DNA from: CAYYYP01 sp964475985
GTDB taxonomy: Bacteria; Bdellovibrionota; UBA1018; CAYHWW01
Direction of reading: 5' to 3'
Assembly (NCBI GenBank): GCA_964475985.1
Contig: CAYYYP010000003.1
Span: 1-64,000, forward strand
DNA: 64,000 nt
Shown here: positions 27,266 to 35,508 of the stretch, piece after piece
Numbering within the stretch: the first letter of the stretch is position 1
How the letters are laid out: each line of letters starts with the position of its first letter
Made by a program: the position numbers and the translations under genes
Notes under the pieces: generated by a model
Databases searched by the model: none
Seen by the model: only the letters and a program-made list of their open reading frames with translations
Told to the model about the DNA's origin: nothing

Positions 27266-28746
27266 AGCGAACTTTTCCTTAAGCTTGAAATTTCACAAAG
27301 CCAGAATCGGCCTAAAGTTTTTGCGCGGTCATGGCAGTTAGGAGAGGATTCGATGATACGTGCTATGCAGTCATCGTTCAGTGAGCGATCACAAACCCCG
27401 AGCATCTCTAGGTTTTGCCTTGTAGCTAACAGAAGGTTTTCTTTAGCGACATCGGTGCCCATATTTACCACATATCGGTCTCGGTAGTAGCTTAGCAGCG
27501 GGGCTAAAGAATTTAAGTTTCCTACGATCATGAGATCATCCAACTGCGGACCAGCGCCGATATTTTCCTTTGCGTATGCGATGAATTTAACCAAGTCTTT
27601 ATCTGGAGTTGTTAAAAAATAGGTGCCGGTTACGACATTCAGAAGCAACGCTAGTCCCAGCGGCCAGCCGGGCCGAATATGGAAACCTGGTAAAAGTGAA
27701 AAAAACCCTATCGCCATTACCGGTAAAATGAGCGCCAGTTGATAGTAACTGTGGTGGATGTTTAAGTTAGAAAAACAAACAAAATAAAGAAAAATGCTAA
27801 ATGCAGAAACGGCTAAAATTTTCCGGTTAGCGAATAAATTATTTTTAACTGAACGATGATCCTTGAAAACTCCAAACAGGACAAGGGCCCAAGTACCAAG
27901 GCCTCCCAAATAAAAAACCACCCGGCCTAGAAATTTAGCCACTCCCATCAAGTCCACCGAAGGAATAAAATACTGACCCTTCGCGGTACTCAACCCAAAG
28001 CCTGCTTGATATTTTCTATTTGTCTGGTCGCCATAAATAAACCACGCCGCTGCTATACCGAGCGCCAACAAAAGGGGAACCGCAATCTTCAGGCTTTCCT
28101 TCCAGCGAAATTTTCGGTTGAGCAATGTAAATATAAAAAATGGAGCCAGGGCAAACAATGCCGTAGGTTTCAGGGTTAGTGAAATCGCAGCGAGGATGAA
28201 AAGAGAAATATAATCCAAGATTTTTGCTGGCCCGGTAAAGGCCTTTAAAAAAAAGTAAAGTACCCAGACCGCACACATGACGTTCATGACATCAACGATG
28301 ATCCACTGACTCATGGCGAAAATCAGCGGGGTCGAAAAAATGAGAACGAACCAAGATTTTTGTTCGATATCCTCGTTATTTAAAGGGTCCGGTCGGGTAA
28401 GTGATCTAAATTGAAAAAGTACTAAGCTCACGCCCAACGCCAAGCAGATTCCAAAAACTATGTTTAGGATCCGGCCAGAGGTCTCAACGGCCAATCCCAA
28501 TGCGCTAGAAAGCCCGGCGGTTAAGCTTTGATACCAGGGAAACTCAAGCACATTATATCCAGGCCTGCCCATGAACCGAATCTTAGGAAGAAGCGGCGTC
28601 CAGCCTTCAGATTTGAAAATGAATGCCGTCTGGGCCGTTTGGCACTGTCTAAAATAATGGGAGTTCGTGATTTCTGTGTTTAACGAGTAAAATAGCGGAA
28701 TTCCTAGAATCACTAGAAAACAAATCAAAATATATTTTTTGGGCAC
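27262..28746 (-). CDS. GT-C-like polytopic membrane protein (PMT/GT39-like), 2
   Basis: 494 residues, about 11 membrane segments with periplasmic loops. After the first helix comes FYSLNTEITNSHYFRQCQTAQTAFIF, with acidic and polar residues in the loop where GT39/GT83 enzymes place catalytic residues, then FMGRPGYNVLEFPWYQSL. These support a membrane glycosyltransferase using a polyprenyl-linked sugar, not a definite subfamily. It is first in a minus-strand operon with a GtrB-like GT2 and a methyltransferase. The upstream 124-base gap is shared with the divergent epimerase gene. Confidence 0.6.
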   Translation of the reverse strand: MPKKYILICFLVILGIPLFYSLNTEITNSHYFRQCQTAQTAFIFKSEGWTPLLPKIRFMGRPGYNVLEFPWYQSLTAGLSSALGLAVETSGRILNIVFGICLALGVSLVLFQFRSLTRPDPLNNEDIEQKSWFVLIFSTPLIFAMSQWIIVDVMNVMCAVWVLYFFLKAFTGPAKILDYISLFILAAISLTLKPTALFALAPFFIFTLLNRKFRWKESLKIAVPLLLALGIAAAWFIYGDQTNRKYQAGFGLSTAKGQYFIPSVDLMGVAKFLGRVVFYLGGLGTWALVLFGVFKDHRSVKNNLFANRKILAVSAFSIFLYFVCFSNLNIHHSYYQLALILPVMAIGFFSLLPGFHIRPGWPLGLALLLNVVTGTYFLTTPDKDLVKFIAYAKENIGAGPQLDDLMIVGNLNSLAPLLSYYRDRYVVNMGTDVAKENLLLATRQNLEMLGVCDRSLNDDCIARIIESSPNCHDRAKTLGRFWLCEISSLRKSSL

Positions 28747-28833
28747 TTGGCCGCTCCCCGGCTTTATCTAATTGGGAATGCTTCCTTTTGAAAAGTAAAT
28801 ACCGATGCCTAAGTGGGGAAAATCGGTCTTTTC

Positions 28834-28862
28834 TTGCATATGACACAGAGCTGTCCCATAAC
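28834..28862 (+). promoter_or_regulatory. Weak candidate promoter for the epimerase pair
   Basis: TTGCAT (28834-28839), a 17-base spacer, then CATAAC (28857-28862), only 8 bases before the ATG at 28871. Upstream, ACCGAT (28801-28806) and ATCGGT (28822-28827) form a 6-bp dyad with a 15-nt centre in the divergent gap. Both matches are imperfect. Confidence 0.22.
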
Positions 28863-28870
28863 TTAAAACA

Positions 28871-29938
28871 ATGAAGATTTTGATTACCGGTGGCGCTGGG
28901 TTTGTCGGATTTCAGTTGGCAAAATTATTTCGCGAAAAATATTCAAATGCTGAAATCGTCGCATTGGACAATTTGAAACGACGCGGCTCAGAGTTAAACC
29001 TTCCTCTGCTAAAAAAACTCAATGTCGAATTTCATCACGGTGATATCCGGCAGCCGGCGGACTTCGGGGAGCTTAATGGAAATTTCGATCTTTTTCTTGA
29101 GTGTTCGGCTGAGCCATCCGTGCTGGCGGGACTTAATGGAAATCCTTTGTATTCCATCGATACCAATCTTGGTGGAACCATAAATTGCCTGGAGTTCGCG
29201 CGTAAGCGCTGCGAAAAATTCCTATTTCTTTCGACTTCGCGAGTTTACTCCATTCCCGAGTTGCAGAAGGTTCCATTGGTGGCGGGTCGAACCCGCTATG
29301 AATTAAATTCTGAAGTAACCGTTAGCCCAGGCCTTAGCGAACATGGAATATCCGAGAATTTTTCGACTTCTGGATTTCGTTCCATCTACGGCACAACCAA
29401 GCTTGCTTCAGAGCTTCTGATTCAGGAATATGTTCATGCCTACAATCTTAAAGCCGTGATCAATCGTTGCGGAGTCCTTTGCGGTCCTGGGCAAATGGGC
29501 AAAGTTGATCAAGGTGTATTTACCCTTTGGATGGCAAAACATTATTTCGGCGGCAAACTCTCCTACACGGGATTTGAAGCCACGGGGTTTCAGGTGCGCG
29601 ATCTTCTTCACCCGAGGGATTTATTTGATCTCATTTTAAATCAGCTTGATCGGGCTGAAAATTGGAAAGGCACCATATTCAACGTTGGCGGTGGCAATAA
29701 AAATTCGGTCTCCCTAAGGGAACTCACGGCCATCTGCCAGGAAGTGACCGGAAGGCAGCTTGAGATCTCCTTGACACCAAAAACCAGTTTGGTCGATATT
29801 CCGTATTACGTTTCGGATGCTCGACTTGCGCACAGAAGTTTTCAATGGGAACCAAAGGTGTCGGTGAAGGAGTTGATGGCGGAGATTCACCAATGGCTTC
29901 AGGCAAATGAAGAAACCCTGCGGCCATTGTTTCAGTAA
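28871..29938 (+). CDS. NAD-dependent sugar epimerase/dehydratase (RfbE-like pair, first member)
   Basis: 355 residues, extended SDR. NAD-binding ITGGAGFVGFQLAKLF at 5-20, VALDNLKRRGSELN, HGDIRQPADF, LECSAEPSVLAG, serine motif LSTSRVYS, and catalytic YGTTK in FRSIYGTTKLASELL. The GDIR and DNLKRRGSE stretches resemble CDP-paratose 2-epimerase (RfbE/Tyv), but the exact substrate cannot be fixed. A second SDR and a DPM1-like glycosyltransferase follow with small gaps, so the three form one operon. It has almost no leader after a weak promoter-like sequence. Confidence 0.75.
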   Translation: MKILITGGAGFVGFQLAKLFREKYSNAEIVALDNLKRRGSELNLPLLKKLNVEFHHGDIRQPADFGELNGNFDLFLECSAEPSVLAGLNGNPLYSIDTNLGGTINCLEFARKRCEKFLFLSTSRVYSIPELQKVPLVAGRTRYELNSEVTVSPGLSEHGISENFSTSGFRSIYGTTKLASELLIQEYVHAYNLKAVINRCGVLCGPGQMGKVDQGVFTLWMAKHYFGGKLSYTGFEATGFQVRDLLHPRDLFDLILNQLDRAENWKGTIFNVGGGNKNSVSLRELTAICQEVTGRQLEISLTPKTSLVDIPYYVSDARLAHRSFQWEPKVSVKELMAEIHQWLQANEETLRPLFQ

Positions 29939-29958
29939 TTCAGGAAAGGCGTATCTAA

Positions 29959-31026
29959 ATGGCGATTGCACTCATTACAGGATCCTCCGGTTTGATTGGT
30001 TCAGAAGCCGTTAAGTTTTTCCACACCAAGGGCTTTGATGTCATTGGGATCGATAATGATATGAGGAAGTATTTCTTCGGTGAAAAGGCTTCTACTCAGT
30101 GGAACACCAAGCGTCTCGAAAGGGAGTGCTCACGTTTTAAGTCGCTCAGCATTGACATCCGGGACGAGGCCGCCATCGAAAAAATTTTCCGGGAAAACGC
30201 TAAGGACATTTCCGCAATTATCCATACCGCGGCCCAACCCAGTCATGACTGGGCGGCGCGGGAACCCATGACGGACTTTTCTATAAACGCTACGGGCACC
30301 CTTGTCCTATTGGAGGCCGCCCGAAAGTATTGTTTGGAAAGCCCCTTTATCTTTACCAGTACGAATAAAGTTTATGGAGATGCACCCAATTTTTTGCCCT
30401 TAGTCGAGCAAGAAAAACGTTGGGAACTGAACCCTTCAGAACCCTTTGCCGCCCACGGCATTGATGAATCTTTGAGCATTGATCAATCTAAACATAGTTT
30501 GTTTGGTTGCTCAAAGGTGGCGGCGGATGTCATGGCCCAGGAATATGGTCGGTATTTCGGAATGAATGTCGGCATATTCCGTGGCGGCTGCCTCACCGGA
30601 CCATCCCACAGCGGGGCCGAGCTCCATGGGTTCCTTGCGTTCCTCGTTGATTGTGCGGTTTCGGGCCGTGCCTACACGGTGTTTGGCTATAAGGGGAAAC
30701 AGGTTCGAGACAATATTCATAGTTTTGACCTAGTGAACGCATTTTGGCATTTTTTTGAGAAACCTCGCAAAGGTGAGGTTTATAATATAGGTGGCTCACG
30801 TTTTAGTAATTGTTCCGTGCTTGAGGCCATCGACTTTATCGAGGAGCTGAGTGGGAACCGCTTGAATTTTAAGGTGAGCGACCAAGCTCGATCTGGCGAC
30901 CATATTTGGTACGTTAGTGATGTGCGAAAATTTCAAAAGCATTATCCGGATTGGTCCTACCGATTTGGGCTTAAGGAAACCCTTCAAGAGATGATTGACG
31001 CGGCGAAGTTTCGACATAAAAGTTAA
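29959..31026 (+). CDS. NAD-dependent sugar epimerase/dehydratase (RfbE-like pair, second member)
   Basis: 355 residues, extended SDR of the CDP-paratose 2-epimerase-like group: LITGSSGLIGSEAVKFF, VIGIDNDMRKYFFG, IHTAAQPSHDWA, the diagnostic FTSTNKVYGDAPN, and GYKGKQVRDNIHS. At the catalytic Y-x3-K position the sequence reads SLFGCSKVAAD, so the Tyr is Phe while Lys is kept. I recall the same Phe in relatives of this subfamily, which suggests a subfamily trait rather than damage. It follows the first SDR by 20 bases and precedes a GT2 by 2 bases. AGGAAAGG lies upstream of its ATG. Confidence 0.75.
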   Translation: MAIALITGSSGLIGSEAVKFFHTKGFDVIGIDNDMRKYFFGEKASTQWNTKRLERECSRFKSLSIDIRDEAAIEKIFRENAKDISAIIHTAAQPSHDWAAREPMTDFSINATGTLVLLEAARKYCLESPFIFTSTNKVYGDAPNFLPLVEQEKRWELNPSEPFAAHGIDESLSIDQSKHSLFGCSKVAADVMAQEYGRYFGMNVGIFRGGCLTGPSHSGAELHGFLAFLVDCAVSGRAYTVFGYKGKQVRDNIHSFDLVNAFWHFFEKPRKGEVYNIGGSRFSNCSVLEAIDFIEELSGNRLNFKVSDQARSGDHIWYVSDVRKFQKHYPDWSYRFGLKETLQEMIDAAKFRHKS

Positions 31027-31028
31027 CC

Positions 31029-31841
31029 ATGGTTGAACTTCCAAATCCTAGCCTTTCCATCGTAATCCCGGCCCATAATGAAGAAGGGCATATCGCGGGA
31101 ACCGTACTGGACTTACATGCGACCCTTAAAAGCGCCGGGATCACCCACGAAATTTTAGTGGTAAATGACCACAGTAATGACACCACCGGTAAGATTTTGA
31201 AGGAACTTGAAATTAAGGTGCCAAATGGCCAGTTTCGGAGCATCGAAAACTTAGGACCGGGCGGCTTTGGTTTTGCCGTGCGTACCGGCCTTGATCATTT
31301 TAGGGGCGATGTCGTGGCCATAGTAATGGCGGATGCATCCGATCTGCCCGCCGACGTGGTGAATTTCTATCGCACCCTAGAGAACGGGTTTGAATGCGTG
31401 TTTGGCTCACGTTTCATGCCCCAGTCCCGCATCGTTGATTACCCTTGGCCGAAACTCATCCTAAATCGTTTTGCGAATCTTCTGATCCAGGTCCTCTTCC
31501 AAATGAAATACAACGATGTGACCAACGCATTTAAAATGTACCGAAGGCACGTGATCCAAGGATTAAAACCGTTTCTGAGTCATCATTTTAATTTAACGGT
31601 CGAACTGCCGCTTAAGGCAATTGTAAGGGGTTACCGATTTAGCGTAGTGCCCAATTCGTGGATCAATCGCAAGGCCGGGGTTTCGAAATTTAAAATTAAG
31701 GAAATGGGAAGTCGTTATCTTTTCATCATGATCTATTGCTTCATTGAGAAGTGGCTCTCGCGCGGCGATTACTACCGCAAATCTGAAGATGAAACTCCCG
31801 GAAATGCGGCAAGAACAAGTGGGCCAGCAAATTTGAAATGA
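31029..31841 (+). CDS. Polyprenyl/dolichol-phosphate-type family 2 glycosyltransferase
   Basis: 270 residues. GT-A motifs: LSIVIPAHNEEGHIAGTVLDL, ILVVNDHSNDTTGKIL, VAIVMADASDLPADVV, VFGSRFMP and VTNAFKMYRR. This matches the DPM1-like GT2 group without multiple C-terminal helices; one hydrophobic stretch lies near 225-240. It follows the two epimerases with a 2-base gap, so it likely transfers the sugar they make. Its last 101 bases overlap the convergent flippase gene, and the tail after about residue 245 is polar and unconserved-looking, so the overlap costs little to this protein. Confidence 0.8.
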   Translation: MVELPNPSLSIVIPAHNEEGHIAGTVLDLHATLKSAGITHEILVVNDHSNDTTGKILKELEIKVPNGQFRSIENLGPGGFGFAVRTGLDHFRGDVVAIVMADASDLPADVVNFYRTLENGFECVFGSRFMPQSRIVDYPWPKLILNRFANLLIQVLFQMKYNDVTNAFKMYRRHVIQGLKPFLSHHFNLTVELPLKAIVRGYRFSVVPNSWINRKAGVSKFKIKEMGSRYLFIMIYCFIEKWLSRGDYYRKSEDETPGNAARTSGPANLK

Positions 31842-33027
31842 TGGAAGCGCCTAAGATCGCCAGGCAAATTGCGGTTGCCGGAGTAACGGAAAGCTTCGTG
31901 CAGAACTTCACCAGCAATATTTGAAAAGAAATGACCAAGACTAAGCAGAAGCCTTCAAAGGCTGCGGCTTCCCAGAATTTTTGCCGAGAATTAAGCCAAG
32001 CTTGTCGCATTGTGCTCATGGCCACGAGCGGTAACGCTAGGAAAAGAATGCGAATACAAACAATGGAAGATTCATACTTGTTGCCGAAAATTCCAAGGAT
32101 AAGGGGCCTAGAAAACGCGATGAGCGCAAAGGTACAGAGCAAAATCGAGACCAGCGAGATTCGGACGGTATTCTTTAATTGATTTGAAAATTCAACGGTT
32201 CCGACCAAAACTGGAAAGAGGGCGCTGCCTAAAATCATCGGTATAGTTAATGCGTATTCGTAAAGCCGCAGAGAAGTCGAATAAATGCCTGAATCAATGC
32301 TGTTGCTAAAAGTTCTAAGGATTACCTGGTCAGACCGTCCATAAATAAAAACACACAATGAAATAAGCCAAATCGGCCCCATGCTAAGCCAATGATGGCG
32401 GAGAATGGGAGCTCTAAAACTTCCCATAGCGTGAACGACTAACCGCCCTCTTAAGGACTTAATTTGCAGTGCTTGTAGCAGAAGAGTTTCACAAATTTGA
32501 GCCACCGCTAAGGGTAAAAGTGCCCGTTCGCGGTAAACATAGAGGAGAAGTAATTTTACTGCGGTGCCAAAGGCTGCTGCCAGGGTGCGATTGATATTAC
32601 TGGTTGGTGTCTGATTGTAGGCCTGAAAATAAAGGTCAGAAATATCAAGGTTCAGGAAAATCCAATGAAAGGCGAAAATCAACGTGACTGAGCGAAGTGA
32701 TGCGGGGCTTTCACTCCAGAAAAAATGAAACAAAAATAGAATCAGATTTGGAAAAAGTAGAGTCAGCTTCGCTTTTAAGACTTGGGTGAGGGATAATCTG
32801 CCCGTCCGTATTTCTACGGCAAAAAATCCATCCAAGCCCGAAGGTAAAAGGCATACAACGAAGCTGGCAGAAACTAGGAGAAAGTTAAAATCTCCCCATC
32901 CCGACGGACCAAGCGTTCTTGCCATCATGGCCGCTACCAAAAGATTTAGAAATAGCCTGACCCCTTTTTCCAAGCCATGCCCTTTTAAATTTTTAAAAAA
33001 TCCGGTGTCGTAGCCTTTAAGTTTCAT
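31741..33027 (-). CDS. Wzx-like oligosaccharide flippase (MOP superfamily)
   Basis: About 428 residues with roughly 12 membrane segments. The N-terminus FLNLLVAAMMARTLGPSGWGDFNFLLVSAS is typical of polysaccharide flippases, in which ARxLGPxxxG follows the first helix. It likely flips undecaprenol-linked repeat units to the periplasm. ATG 33027 was chosen; the longest frame starts at 33078. The start overlaps the end of the upstream polymerase-like gene by 11 bases, so a Wzy-Wzx unit is probable. The 3' end overlaps the convergent GT2 gene by 101 bases. Confidence 0.82.
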   Translation of the reverse strand: MKLKGYDTGFFKNLKGHGLEKGVRLFLNLLVAAMMARTLGPSGWGDFNFLLVSASFVVCLLPSGLDGFFAVEIRTGRLSLTQVLKAKLTLLFPNLILFLFHFFWSESPASLRSVTLIFAFHWIFLNLDISDLYFQAYNQTPTSNINRTLAAAFGTAVKLLLLYVYRERALLPLAVAQICETLLLQALQIKSLRGRLVVHAMGSFRAPILRHHWLSMGPIWLISLCVFIYGRSDQVILRTFSNSIDSGIYSTSLRLYEYALTIPMILGSALFPVLVGTVEFSNQLKNTVRISLVSILLCTFALIAFSRPLILGIFGNKYESSIVCIRILFLALPLVAMSTMRQAWLNSRQKFWEAAAFEGFCLVLVISFQILLVKFCTKLSVTPATAICLAILGASIISNLLAHLFLPHFREFHLQICGSNRRARATSQ

Positions 33028-34396
33028 GGCACAGTTTTGGCGCGACAAAGGCCGTATAGAAAAGCATCCACCAAGCAAACGTAGGCATATTCAAGGCTTC
33101 GGTGATGAGATTGTAACTAAAGAACGTGATTAAGATAAGCCAAGCTTGAAGCTTTCCTAACCCTTGAGCAGATACCCAAAGTGGAAAAATCCTCCGGTAA
33201 ATCCAGAGAACCAGAATACTAAGAAAAAAGAATGTTCCGAAAAATCCGAAACGTTCGAGGAGGTCAAGCACAAGATTGTGCGGCTCCGCTTCCGCACCAG
33301 CGGGAAAAGGACTTTGATTGCCAAACAATTTCTCTTTGGGACTCAGGGAAGAGAAATATTTGAGATGTCGTGGCCAAAACCCGCTATCGGGAATGCCTCG
33401 ACCATTTGCATGCATCGTCACTATTAGTCCGCCTTTTAGAGAATCAAGATTCGTAACGCCTGGTTTTTTTTCTGAAAGGCCGATGCCTAAAAGATTGCCC
33501 GGAAGAAATGCCGAGTAGGGAGATATCTCATACGTCTTCACAAGGTATACCGTACCGAGAGCCCAGGCAAAAAGGATGGGGACTGTAACTTGAAACAAAA
33601 AGCGGAATTTGAACCTACGGCCGGTCACAAAAAATGCCGCAACCATCGGAAAGAATAAAAATAGCAGAACGGTCGTCCGGTGAGTGGTGAGATAAACGAT
33701 CAAATTGAGAGCAAAAATTGAGAACAGATAAATTGGCTTTGTATTCGCATTTATCGCCGGTTTTAGAAAATGCCGGCAAAAAAGTGTAACGCAAAGGATG
33801 TAAGGCCAGACTAAAACTCTCACAAGGTCCAATGGATGATAATAAAGCCCGGATAACCTATAAATCGTTCGAGTTTCTAACCGCATATCTTTCCAATCGT
33901 TGGTTACTGACATGATTTTAGAGATCAATCGATCCTGAGTTAGGAATGGAACTAAACCTAAAAGTTGAAGAAGCGTAGATGCCACTACAACTATGCAAAC
34001 TTTATAAAACAGGTTAAAAACCTGCTTTTTTTCATCATCGCTGAAGGATTGGAGATCTAGTTGATACAAGAAATAGATGCCGGCCATGCTAGCCCAGTAA
34101 CGCAATGAGAAAACAAGGTTCAGAGGATTCCATGGGATTGAGGCCAAAAAAATTAGACTCAGAAAAAGGAAAAGCGCGGCGTCACGGTCTCTTTTTCTAG
34201 CTGCGAGGGCCATCACCATTCCCGTCACCAAAAAGTTTGGCAGGACAGTTGGGGAGACTTCACGGCCAAGGATCAGGAATTTGGAATCCCAGAAAAAATC
34301 TACGACGGGTTTCAGCAAGATGACTAATAGTAAGATCTTGCTGAAGAGCGTGGAAAATATGAGTGTCCGATCTGAGCTGCCCTCGGCATTCGCCAT
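33017..34396 (-). CDS. O-antigen polymerase/ligase-like membrane protein, 2
   Basis: About 459 residues, 10-12 membrane segments, with a long periplasmic-type loop after FRLSGLYYHPLDLVRVLVWPYIL (Wzy/WaaL pattern of Arg, Gly and Asp before a helix) and the late loop FGNQSPFPAGAEAEPHNLVLDLLERFGFFG, where PHN recalls the ligase/polymerase family motif. The start is uncertain: ATG 34396, TTG 34405 (GGAGG about 10 bases upstream), ATG 34438 or TTG 34456. Upstream of the flippase with an 11-base overlap. Divergent from the ATP-grasp gene. Confidence 0.68.
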   Translation of the reverse strand: MANAEGSSDRTLIFSTLFSKILLLVILLKPVVDFFWDSKFLILGREVSPTVLPNFLVTGMVMALAARKRDRDAALFLFLSLIFLASIPWNPLNLVFSLRYWASMAGIYFLYQLDLQSFSDDEKKQVFNLFYKVCIVVVASTLLQLLGLVPFLTQDRLISKIMSVTNDWKDMRLETRTIYRLSGLYYHPLDLVRVLVWPYILCVTLFCRHFLKPAINANTKPIYLFSIFALNLIVYLTTHRTTVLLFLFFPMVAAFFVTGRRFKFRFLFQVTVPILFAWALGTVYLVKTYEISPYSAFLPGNLLGIGLSEKKPGVTNLDSLKGGLIVTMHANGRGIPDSGFWPRHLKYFSSLSPKEKLFGNQSPFPAGAEAEPHNLVLDLLERFGFFGTFFFLSILVLWIYRRIFPLWVSAQGLGKLQAWLILITFFSYNLITEALNMPTFAWWMLFYTAFVAPKLCHET

Positions 34397-34479
34397 TAAA
34401 TTCAAAGTCAGATCGCCTCCGCAAAGATCCTTACCCATGCTCAAGACTTTCGGCAAGGAATGAGCTAAGGAGCTTTAGA

Positions 34480-35508
34480 ATGGCAACTGTTCTAATCACT
34501 TCAGCCGGAAGCGGAGCGGGAATCACGGTTTCCCGTGCTTTGCGCGGCAACGTTCCGAAGGATGAACTTACCCTCTGGGGTGCAGATCATCACACGCTGG
34601 CGCCTGGCCTTAGGTTCGTGGATGAATCTTATTCCACGCCACGCTGCGAAGATCCAGGATTCCTGAATTACCTCCTGGGTGTTTTGGAAAAAAGTTCCCC
34701 AGCGAACGGGGCAATCCTGATATTTCCAACATTTTCCAAGGAGATTCCGGTTTTTGCCAAAAATCAGCAAAAGCTTAAAAATTCTGGCGCTCGAATTCTT
34801 TTGGCGTCAGAACGTTCTGTAGAAGTCTGCTCAAACAAAACGATTTTTGAAAAGTGGTGTGTAAGTAACGGTATTTCTACGGCCCTAAATTTAAATTTTG
34901 AGGAGGGTTGCTACCTTTTAGGGCAATCTCAAAAGGACGGCAGGAATATTCAACGTCCGCTTTCTCAGCGCATTGTCGTCAAACCAGAGACTGGGTCCGG
35001 AAGCAGCAATGTATTTTTTCCGAAAAACGAAAAAGAACTTCTGGCTTGCCTCACCATCGTACCCCAGCCATTGATTCAAAAATACATTCCGGGGATTGAA
35101 GTGACCGTTGATGTTTACTGTTCGGCTGATTTAAGCACTATTGCTACATGCGCGCGAGAACGTATGGTGGTGAAGGGTGGGCAAATGATCATCGGAAAAA
35201 CCGTGGATGATACGCCCTTTCGCCCAACGATCGAAAAAATCACCAGGGCGCTTGAACTGCTTGGCCCTTCCAACTTTCAATTTCGTTATCCCGTAGAAAA
35301 TCCGCAAGAACCCATTTTGCTTGAGGTCAATCCACGTTTTGCGGCGGGAGGGTTAGCTTTAAGCATACGTTCGGGCCTCAATACACCATTGCTTCTTTAT
35401 AAGGATCTCATGGGGATCCCGATCCAAAAGCGGGACCTTGCTTATAAGCGCGGTGTTGTTATGGCGCGTTATTATGATGAATTATTTTGGGATGAATCGG
35501 AAAAATGA
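34480..35508 (+). CDS. ATP-grasp domain ligase
   Basis: 342 residues. It starts with a Rossmann-like pre-ATP-grasp domain (VLITSAGSGAGITVSRAL) and has the ATP-grasp fold: CSNKTIFEKWC, RIVVKPETGSGSSNVFF, PLIQKYIPGIEVTVDVY, and the metal-binding PILLEVNPRFAAGG. Such proteins join a carboxylate to an amine or other nucleophile through an acyl-phosphate, similar to carbamoyl-phosphate synthase large-subunit domains. ATG 34480 has AAGGAG seven bases upstream. It overlaps the next epimerase gene as ATGA. Its substrate in the glycan pathway is unknown; amino-acid decoration of a sugar is possible. Confidence 0.8.
   Translation: MATVLITSAGSGAGITVSRALRGNVPKDELTLWGADHHTLAPGLRFVDESYSTPRCEDPGFLNYLLGVLEKSSPANGAILIFPTFSKEIPVFAKNQQKLKNSGARILLASERSVEVCSNKTIFEKWCVSNGISTALNLNFEEGCYLLGQSQKDGRNIQRPLSQRIVVKPETGSGSSNVFFPKNEKELLACLTIVPQPLIQKYIPGIEVTVDVYCSADLSTIATCARERMVVKGGQMIIGKTVDDTPFRPTIEKITRALELLGPSNFQFRYPVENPQEPILLEVNPRFAAGGLALSIRSGLNTPLLLYKDLMGIPIQKRDLAYKRGVVMARYYDELFWDESEK

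Noticed and set aside
33328..33357. A 9-bp perfect hairpin with a 12-nt loop in the second polymerase-like gene
   Set aside because: Stems of this length are expected a few times by chance in 64 kb, unlike the 20-bp stem at 46281.
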